Part shown: one piece after another, positions 1-5,287 of the stretch
Numbering within the stretch: position 1 is the stretch's first letter
How the letters are laid out: every line of letters starts with the position of its first letter
The notes under the pieces: generated by a model
Seen by the model: the letters and a program-made list of their open reading frames with translations, nothing else
Database searches by the model: none
What the model was told of the DNA's origin: nothing
Source of the DNA: Bacteroidota bacterium
GTDB lineage: Bacteria > Bacteroidota > Bacteroidia > Bacteroidales > JADFUO01
Direction: 5' to 3'
Assembly (NCBI GenBank): GCA_030614305.1
Contig: JAUWKH010000142.1
Location: 1 to 5,287 of the forward strand
Length of the DNA stretch: 5,287 nucleotides
Program-made: the position numbers and the translations under genes

Positions 1-1842
1 ATTATTTGCTTCCTTTGAAAAATATTCTTTGTCATTTTTCGGGTCCATGTATCGCAGATAATAACCGCTTGAACCTGCAAACCCGGGCATCGTATTAGTT
101 TCGAGAGGGTAACCATCTGTTGTATTCCAGTTTTTGGCTCTTGCCAGAGGCGGTTCGCAGGTTTCTGTCGGGAGGTATTTATCAACAGAAGGTAATTTAA
201 GAGGCAATTCACTTTCATCCAAAACATAAGGCATCCCATCTTTATAATAAACAGGAAACGGTTCGCCCCAATATCGTTGTCTGCTGAAAATAGCATCTCT
301 CAGCTTATAATTTATCGTGCCATAGCCAATCCCCATTCCCTCAATTTTTTTAATTGTTGCACGTATGGCATCACTTACTTTCATTCCATTCATAAATCCT
401 GAGTTAATCATCTTTCCTTCCTTGGCGTCATTCGATTCTTCCCAGTTTTTAGTATCGGTTGGTGTTTCACCATCTTTACAAACAACCTGAATAATTGGGA
501 TATCAAAATGTTTTGCAAAGTCAAAATCACGACTGTCATGGGCAGGAACAGACATAATGGCACCGGTTCCGTATCCTGCCAAAACATAATCAGCCACCCA
601 GATTGGAATTTTTTTATTATTTAACGGATTTATAACATATGCTCCGGTAAAAACACCTGTGATTTTTTTTACCTCAGTCAACCGCTCTCTTTCGGTACGG
701 TTTTTTGCCCGGGCTACATACTCCATCACATTCTTTTTTTTATCTGAGGATGTTATTTTTTCAACAAATTCATGCTCCGGAGCAAGAACCATATATGTAG
801 CTCCAAACAAGGTATCAGGGCGGGTTGTAAAAACTTCAATCACCCCTCCTAAATCCTCCCCATGATCAACTTCATCCCAATCTTCTTCTCCAAAAGGATC
901 AATTTCTTCTTTTTTTTCTTCAGATATTTTTCGTGATTTATCTCCTCCTTTTTGGGGGAGAGCTGGGAAGAGGCAAAATTTTACTAACGCACCTTCAGAG
1001 CGTCCGATCCAATTTCGCTGGACTTCTTTTAATGAATCAAACCAATCCAACTTATCAAGACCATCCAGCAAACGCTGGGCATAAGCAGTAACTCTAAGCG
1101 ACCATTGTTTCATTAATTTACGTTCAACCGGAAAACCGCCTCTTTCGGAAAAACAGTCTTTAACTTCATCATTCGCAAGAACGGTACCCAATGCAGAACA
1201 CCAGTTAACCATTGTATCGGAAAGGTAAGCCAAACGGTAATTCATCAGAATTTCCTGTTGTTGTTTTTCAGTTTTTGAATTCCATTCTTCAACAGAAAAT
1301 ACATCTTTTTGGCTACATTCAGCCGAAATATCATGATTACCGGAAGTTTCAAAAATATGAATCAAATTATTAATAGGTTCCGCTTTATCCGATTTTTTAT
1401 TATACCAATGATTAAATAATTGAATAAATGTCCATTGGGTCCATTTATAATATGATGGATCGCATGTTCTTACTTCCCTGTCCCAGTCAAAAGAAAAACC
1501 AATTTTATCAAGCTGTTTTCTATAGCGGTCAATATTTTTATATGTAGTTATTTGAGGATGTGTTCCGGTTTGAATAGCATATTGTTCGGCAGGTAAACCG
1601 TAAGCATCATATCCCATCGGATGTAAAACATTAAAGCCCTTCAGCCGTTTATACCTTGAATAAATATCCGAAGCAATATATCCTAACGGATGCCCAACGT
1701 GTAATCCGGCTCCGGAAGGATATGGAAACATATCCAGCACATAATATTTAGGCTTTGTGTGATCAATTTCCGCTTTAAAGGTTTTATTCTTACTCCAGTA
1801 TGTTTGCCACTTTTTTTCAATTTCAGTGAACTTATAGTCCAT
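1..1842 (-). CDS. leuS: Leucyl-tRNA synthetase, N-terminal two thirds (3' end outside window)
   Basis: This cytoplasmic class Ia synthetase attaches leucine to tRNA-Leu using ATP and hydrolyses mischarged tRNA in its CP1 editing domain. The frame is open from ATG 1842 to the window edge: 614 codons, no stop, no frameshift. Visible landmarks are the HIGH-type signature HVGH at residues 48-51 after [24 protein letters not shown] at 76-89, FDWDRE at 118-123, and WIGRSEG at 278-284 leading into CP1. Editing-site elements are TTRPDT at 339-344, [11 protein letters not shown] at 424-434 and HDSRD at 435-439. The catalytic fold resumes with [16 protein letters not shown] at 515-530. The KMSKS loop, anticodon-binding and C-terminal domains lie beyond position 1; Bacteroidota LeuRS is usually somewhat over 900 residues. 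The start gives the expected N-terminus ([16 protein letters not shown]) and has no Shine-Dalgarno sequence. An unusual 45-residue segment (290-334) sits in CP1. The gene is divergent from the FUSC gene. Confidence 0.97.
   Translation of the reverse strand, partial: MDYKFTEIEKKWQTYWSKNKTFKAEIDHTKPKYYVLDMFPYPSGAGLHVGHPLGYIASDIYSRYKRLKGFNVLHPMGYDAYGLPAEQYAIQTGTHPQITTYKNIDRYRKQLDKIGFSFDWDREVRTCDPSYYKWTQWTFIQLFNHWYNKKSDKAEPINNLIHIFETSGNHDISAECSQKDVFSVEEWNSKTEKQQQEILMNYRLAYLSDTMVNWCSALGTVLANDEVKDCFSERGGFPVERKLMKQWSLRVTAYAQRLLDGLDKLDWFDSLKEVQRNWIGRSEGALVKFCLFPALPQKGGDKSRKISEEKKEEIDPFGEEDWDEVDHGEDLGGVIEVFTTRPDTLFGATYMVLAPEHEFVEKITSSDKKKNVMEYVARAKNRTERERLTEVKKITGVFTGAYVINPLNNKKIPIWVADYVLAGYGTGAIMSVPAHDSRDFDFAKHFDIPIIQVVCKDGETPTDTKNWEESNDAKEGKMINSGFMNGMKVSDAIRATIKKIEGMGIGYGTINYKLRDAIFSRQRYWGEPFPVYYKDGMPYVLDESELPLKLPSVDKYLPTETCEPPLARAKNWNTTDGYPLETNTMPGFAGSSGYYLRYMDPKNDKEYFSKEANN
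841..975. repeat. Palindromic-repeat-like insert within the leuS editing domain
   Basis: This segment encodes LeuRS residues 290-334, between conserved GALVKF (284-289) and [10 protein letters not shown] (335-344). As I recall the E. coli protein, these two points are joined by only about eight residues. The ends are G/C-rich and unlike the surrounding gene: a C-rich arm at 843-861 and a G-rich arm at 955-973 are complementary at 12 of 19 positions as an inverted repeat. A second small hairpin is formed by 942-948 and 954-960 around five T (six of seven pairs). The centre encodes a charged acidic stretch ([20 protein letters not shown]). The C/G-rich ends resemble dispersed palindromic repeats of Bacteroidota genomes, but that family assignment is from memory. 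Length is a multiple of three and the reading frame is kept. No clear target-site duplication was found. Confidence 0.6.
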
Positions 1843-1901
1843 TAGATGTTTATTAAATTATTAATTTGCGAAATTAAGAAAAGATGTATTAAATAATAAA
1901 T

Positions 1902-1909
1902 TATATTTG
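1902..1909 (+). promoter_or_regulatory. Possible Bacteroidota-type -7 promoter element for the FUSC gene
   Basis: TATATTTG matches the TAnnTTTG -7 consensus of Bacteroidota housekeeping promoters. It would place transcription start near 1915, some 25 bases ahead of the ATG at 1940. No TTG-type -33 box lies at the expected distance: the nearest TTTG (1865-1868) is 33 bases upstream, too far. The call rests on the -7 match and position only, and such matches are easy to find by chance in AT-rich DNA. Confidence 0.35.
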
Positions 1910-1920
1910 TTAAAACAAAT
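1905..1920. promoter_or_regulatory. 16-bp palindrome overlapping the putative promoter
   Basis: ATTTGTT and AACAAAT form perfect 7-bp inverted arms around a two-base AA spacer. The palindrome overlaps the putative -7 box and the expected transcription start in the leuS/FUSC divergent gap, where a dimeric repressor could bind. It could equally be a chance A/T palindrome, and no regulator gene is present in the window. Confidence 0.25.
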
Positions 1921-1939
1921 TTTGAATTCAAGATTGATT

Positions 1940-4156
1940 ATGTTATTTATCAAAGACCCATGGAAAAAATTCTATAAAAAATATATTTATTCCTTTGATC
2001 CATTGTCAACTAATTTAAAAAATACCTTTAAAACGCTATTGTCATTATTAATAACATTTGTAATATTTTACAGCTTTTTCAGGGATTATTTATTATGGGC
2101 ATTATTACCGACTTTTTTTATAAGCCAGATAAAAGTTGGAAATAGTATGTCAAGCCGCAGAATGAATATGTTAATATCAATCCTGATAATTATAATTCTA
2201 ACGCCGGTTTCCACAATTTCGGGGAATTCATTAATTGTTTCTGTTTTATGGATAATGATCTTAACTTTTTTTGCATTTTTTGTACCCGTAATAAATCAGA
2301 CATACAGCTTAATGGGTATGATGATACTTTTAGCAGTAGTTATTCCGATTAACATACCCGGTTCGTTTGAGCATGGGATTTACAGGTCGCTTTCAGCAGC
2401 ATCAGGTGGTGTAATTTCTTTTATTATTTTTTACATGATTTTACCCATAAGACCCAAAATTATATTAAGTACGATTTTAGGGACGGCTTTAGATGATATC
2501 TCGGATTTTTTAAACATCGATATCAAAGATAAAAAAACAAAAGAATTTAATTTTAAAGAGATAAATTCACGGAGAGACAGAGCATTAAATGCTATTAAAC
2601 GTTTAAGACGATTTCCTGTTATGTTTAATCTTGCTCCCAGGCAGGAAGGCGGTCCGGTCGCATCAATTACAGCTTTTAGCGAAAGCCTTGAAAGAATTAT
2701 TGACGACATTACAGCTATGTATATGTCATTTGATTTAAGCGAAGAAGAAAGGCAAAGACTTGCACCAATCCATTCTCAATTAAGTCAACTGCATAATAAA
2801 ACCAAGAAAAATTTTTATGATTGGGTTAAAGCTATTAAGAAAAAAGAAAAATTGCCTGATTTTATCCAATTGAATAAAGAAATTGAAACCATTCAAAAAG
2901 AGCTTATTGATTTAAGAAAATCAAAACCTAAAGGATTTCCTAAAAGTTCATGGTTAAAAGCACTGCATGCATTATATGCATTAAAATCACTTGTCAGGGA
3001 ATTAAGTCATGCCTATGATAATTGTAAAAGGTCTTTAAGTTTTTCAAAAGATGAGGTTACAAAAATAGATTTTAAAAAGGCTATTGAAAAGCTTAAAAAT
3101 AATTTTAATTTTAAATCCGAGATTTTCAGATATTCTATTCGGGTAGCAATAGCAGCAGCAATAGCTATGTTTGTCAGCAAATATTTTGATGTGGAAAGAG
3201 GTATCTGGATTGTAATTTTCGTAATAATAATTGTTAAATCCAATCTTGGGAACTCAATTAAAACAGGAGTGCTAAGGCTTTTGGGAACAATTATCGGGGC
3301 AGGTTTATCTACAGGATTTGTTTTTCTGACCGGAATTCATAGTCCTGTTTTTTATACATTCTTGATTATTTCGGTTTTCCTGATGATTTTTCTAATGCAG
3401 TCACCTTATTACCTTGCAAAAACCATAGTTATTACTTTTTGTGTTTTATTAATTTATCTTTTACTTGTTTCGGAAAATTTTGAACTTTCGCTTATCCGCA
3501 TATATAATACAGCTGGAGCTGTAGGACTGGGTCTTATTGTATCTTATTTTTTCTGGCCCAATAAATCAGGGAAAAAATTAAAATCTGTGATTGCTGATAA
3601 TTTTACAATTGAAGTAAAGTATCTCAAAGCAATTTCCGAATCCTTTTTGTCAGATGATGGAAAAAATATTTTAATATCAGACAGAAATAAACTTGAAAAT
3701 TCTTTGAAAAATACAGGCAACACTTTTAAAGCAGCAATGACAGAACCCCGAAAATCGGTGGTCAACAAAGAAGAAATCTATGCTTTAATATTACATCAAA
3801 AAAGAATACAACAGAAACTTGATGAATTAGCCAATCTTAATAAACAACCTTCAGGCGGAGAACTTAGAAACAAAATTGCAGGAAACATACAAAGTTTTTA
3901 TAATCAATCAATACAATGCCTTGAAATATTTGAAAACGAAATCAGGTCAAAATCAAAACCAAAAGCAATACCCGACTTATCTCAATTCATTGAAAATATA
4001 CGCACAAGGATAAAAGAACTTGACAAGTCGGGATTGATTGCCAGCCTACCTATTGATAACATTCTTCATCTGTCAAGTTATCTTGGCGTTTTACAAAAAT
4101 TAGCACTTGAAATAAATGAAACAAATAAACATATCATTAGGTTATATAATATGTAA
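1940..4156 (+). CDS. FUSC-family inner-membrane protein (YccS / aromatic acid exporter-like)
   Basis: The 738-residue protein has the duplicated layout of the FUSC/YccS group: membrane block, cytoplasmic domain, membrane block, cytoplasmic domain. The first block (about residues 29-169) has roughly six hydrophobic segments and ends in YMILPIRP. A charged helical region (about 175-390) follows. The second block (about 395-540) has roughly six more, with the typical features RLLGTIIGAGLSTG (446-459), SPYYLAKTIVITF (488-500) and RIYNTAGAVGLGLIVSYFFWP (520-540). The tail (541-738) is soluble and helix-rich. Some relatives export aromatic acids or fusaric acid; many have unknown substrates, so transport is inferred. 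The frame also opens at TTG 1907, but that codon lies inside the putative -7 box, so ATG 1940 (MLFIKDPWKKF) is preferred. There is no Shine-Dalgarno sequence. No membrane-fusion or outer-membrane partner is adjacent. The next co-directional gene begins 280 bases downstream. Confidence 0.85.
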   Translation: MLFIKDPWKKFYKKYIYSFDPLSTNLKNTFKTLLSLLITFVIFYSFFRDYLLWALLPTFFISQIKVGNSMSSRRMNMLISILIIIILTPVSTISGNSLIVSVLWIMILTFFAFFVPVINQTYSLMGMMILLAVVIPINIPGSFEHGIYRSLSAASGGVISFIIFYMILPIRPKIILSTILGTALDDISDFLNIDIKDKKTKEFNFKEINSRRDRALNAIKRLRRFPVMFNLAPRQEGGPVASITAFSESLERIIDDITAMYMSFDLSEEERQRLAPIHSQLSQLHNKTKKNFYDWVKAIKKKEKLPDFIQLNKEIETIQKELIDLRKSKPKGFPKSSWLKALHALYALKSLVRELSHAYDNCKRSLSFSKDEVTKIDFKKAIEKLKNNFNFKSEIFRYSIRVAIAAAIAMFVSKYFDVERGIWIVIFVIIIVKSNLGNSIKTGVLRLLGTIIGAGLSTGFVFLTGIHSPVFYTFLIISVFLMIFLMQSPYYLAKTIVITFCVLLIYLLLVSENFELSLIRIYNTAGAVGLGLIVSYFFWPNKSGKKLKSVIADNFTIEVKYLKAISESFLSDDGKNILISDRNKLENSLKNTGNTFKAAMTEPRKSVVNKEEIYALILHQKRIQQKLDELANLNKQPSGGELRNKIAGNIQSFYNQSIQCLEIFENEIRSKSKPKAIPDLSQFIENIRTRIKELDKSGLIASLPIDNILHLSSYLGVLQKLALEINETNKHIIRLYNM

Positions 4157-4211
4157 TTTTTTATAATTGAATTATAATAATAATGCCTATGGATATTTTA
4201 ACACAAAAATA

Positions 4212-4271
4212 TTCAAGTTTCAAGTTTCATGTTCAAAGTTACAGGTTTGTAATATTAAATTAACTTTGAAC
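4212..4271. repeat. Degenerate heptad repeat with an 11-bp inverted copy
   Basis: Five consecutive 7-base units occur at 4212-4246: TTCAAGT, TTCAAGT, TTCATGT, TCAAAGT, TACAGGT. GTTCAAAGTTA at 4231-4241 is then matched perfectly by its reverse complement TAACTTTGAAC at 4261-4271, giving an 11-bp stem with a 19-base loop. The element lies in the non-coding gap after the FUSC gene. It could act as an mRNA 3'-end hairpin, but no T-run follows on the plus strand, so I do not call it a terminator. Confidence 0.65.
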
Positions 4272-4293
4272 CGAAAAATCATAATAATAAAAA

Positions 4294-4375
4294 GTCGGCA
4301 GTCGGCAGTCTTCAGTCGGCAGTAGGCATTTTGACTGCCAGTAAACTGAAGACTGATAACTGAAGACTGATAATC
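4294..4375. repeat. Heptad-repeat hairpin (GTCGGCA / GTCTTCA units in inverted arms)
   Basis: The left arm is five 7-base units in register at 4294-4328: GTCGGCA, GTCGGCA, GTCTTCA, GTCGGCA, GTAGGCA. The right arm carries the same unit type inverted, including a perfect 14-base tandem duplication ACTGAAGACTGATA at 4345-4358 and 4359-4372. CAGTCTTCAGT (4306-4316) pairs perfectly with ACTGAAGACTG (4345-4355, and again 4359-4369), and GGCAGT (4318-4323) pairs with ACTGCC (4334-4339) around a 10-base loop. The strong stem could protect or end the FUSC transcript, but the plus strand has no U-tract after it. No open frame of value overlaps it. Repeats of this style are frequent between genes in Bacteroidota, from memory. 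Confidence 0.75.
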
Positions 4376-4436
4376 AAAAAACCAATACTTTGCAAAAAAA
4401 CAAAGTTTTATAAGATAATAGAATAGTATCCAAATT

Positions 4437-5287
4437 ATGAGCACAAATAACAACAAAAAATATGAAGAAAGCAGGAAAATATGGGCAACTACACGTGCAC
4501 ACCTGGAAGCTGACCGACTGAAATATAAACGCAGTGGGAAGAAAAGTAAAAGCCACTGGTCATTGTTTGAGAAAGTTCTGCAATTTTTTCTGATATTTAT
4601 AAAATTATTTAATATTTATAAAAGAGGTTATCAAAATGCAAAAAATATTAAAGTCAATAAAATTGATCTGTATTTTCCTGATTTACCATGCTCATTTGAA
4701 AATTATAAAATCCTTCACCTTTCCGACCTTCATATTGACAGCATACAAGGATTAGAAGATGTTATCTGTGAAAAACTCAATGGCCTTGAATATGATTTAT
4801 GTGTTTTAACGGGAGATTACAGAAGAAGCTGTCAGGGAAGTTTAAAAACTATCCTGAGACCTATGAAAAAACTCACTGATTGTATAAATGCGAATGATGG
4901 GATTTATGCTATATTAGGTAATCACGATACTTACTTAATGGCTGAATATGAGGATATAATTGATATAAATTTATTGATAAATGAAACGGTTTTTATAAAA
5001 CGCGAAAATGATAAAATAGCTATTACCGGCACAGATGACCCATTTTACTACTTTACAGACCGGGCAATAATAGCATTGGAGGAAGATATTAATTGCTTTA
5101 AAATTGCTTTGGTTCACACCCCGGAATTATATGATGTTGCTGCTGAAAATGGATACAGTTTGTATTTATGCGGTCATACTCATGGCGGGCAGATATGCCT
5201 GCCTGGCGGAATTCCCATAATTACACACCAGTTTGAAGGGAAAAAGTTTTACAAAGGTTTATGGAATCACAATTCTATAACAGGATA
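4437..5287 (+). CDS. Calcineurin-like metallophosphoesterase, YkuE-like (3' end outside window)
   Basis: This is a dinuclear-metal phosphoesterase of the calcineurin-like superfamily; the substrate cannot be told from sequence. The 283 codons present contain the full set of metal-site motifs in order: DLH at residues 97-99 (in HLSDLHID), GD at 126-127 (TGDYRR), GNHD at 161-164, H227 (in LVHTPE) and GHTHGGQ at 246-252 followed by ICLPGG. The GHTHGGQICLP form resembles YkuE-like enzymes, some of which hydrolyse phospholipid or UDP-sugar substrates. The first 90 residues precede the catalytic fold: a basic, charged segment, then a hydrophobic stretch at about 42-61 (LFEKVLQFFLIFIKLFNIY) that may anchor it to the membrane, though internal lysines weaken that. 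An in-frame stop (TAG 4419-4421) makes ATG 4437 the first possible ATG. There is no Shine-Dalgarno sequence or clear promoter. The C-terminus, probably several tens of residues, is cut off. Confidence 0.88.
   Translation, partial: MSTNNNKKYEESRKIWATTRAHLEADRLKYKRSGKKSKSHWSLFEKVLQFFLIFIKLFNIYKRGYQNAKNIKVNKIDLYFPDLPCSFENYKILHLSDLHIDSIQGLEDVICEKLNGLEYDLCVLTGDYRRSCQGSLKTILRPMKKLTDCINANDGIYAILGNHDTYLMAEYEDIIDINLLINETVFIKRENDKIAITGTDDPFYYFTDRAIIALEEDINCFKIALVHTPELYDVAAENGYSLYLCGHTHGGQICLPGGIPIITHQFEGKKFYKGLWNHNSITG

Noticed and set aside
659..865. Plus-strand open frame of 68 codons
   Set aside because: It lies antisense within leuS, whose conserved motifs run through the region; the translation is low in complexity and resembles nothing I recognise.
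1869..1876. Possible minus-strand -7 box (TAATTTCG) for leuS
   Set aside because: It has one mismatch in the conserved TTTG and no TTG at the expected -33 distance, so it is too weak to list.
2431..3768. Minus-strand open frames at 2431-2709, 3013-3243 and 3544-3768
   Set aside because: All are antisense to the well-supported FUSC coding region and have no recognisable domains or start signals.
4157..4177. Possible terminator after the FUSC gene (AT-only palindrome 4161-4168/4170-4177)
   Set aside because: The stem is only A/T with a one-base centre, and the T-run lies before rather than after it, so it is not a credible intrinsic terminator.
4294..4375. CRISPR array
   Set aside because: The units are 7 bases long, contiguous and degenerate with no spacers, so this is a short tandem/inverted repeat and not CRISPR.
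4385..4392. Possible -7 box (ATACTTTG) ahead of the phosphoesterase gene
   Set aside because: It fails the first two positions of TAnnTTTG and has no -33 partner.
4220..4556. Minus-strand open frames at 4220-4456 and 4374-4556
   Set aside because: The first is mostly a translation of the heptad repeats, and the second overlaps the start of the phosphoesterase gene antisense. Neither has protein features of its own.

Overview
This AT-rich window looks like chromosomal DNA from a member of the Bacteroidota. The grounds are the LeuRS sequence type, the lack of Shine-Dalgarno sequences before all three genes, a TAnnTTTG-type -7 box, and intergenic and intragenic repeats of a style I recognise from that phylum. 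I could not run a database search, so the placement rests on pattern recognition.

Layout: positions 1-1842 (minus strand) hold the first 614 codons of leucyl-tRNA synthetase, whose 3' end lies outside the window. A short divergent gap (1843-1939) separates it from a plus-strand FUSC-family membrane protein, best started at ATG 1940 and ending at 4156. The next 280 bases (4157-4436) hold no gene but contain two neighbouring repeat elements. Each is built from degenerate 7-base units with an inverted copy, so each could fold as a hairpin. A plus-strand calcineurin-like metallophosphoesterase starts at 4437 and runs off the right edge.

The three genes do not form an obvious pathway. leuS is housekeeping and transcribed away from the other two. 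The FUSC protein and the phosphoesterase are co-directional and both probably belong to the cell envelope, but the repeat-filled gap makes tight co-transcription uncertain.

No new defence or mobile system is visible. The most notable signal is an in-frame insert of about 45 codons in the LeuRS editing domain that carries G/C-rich inverted-repeat ends and looks derived from a dispersed palindromic repeat. Next come the paired heptad-repeat hairpins between the FUSC and phosphoesterase genes.
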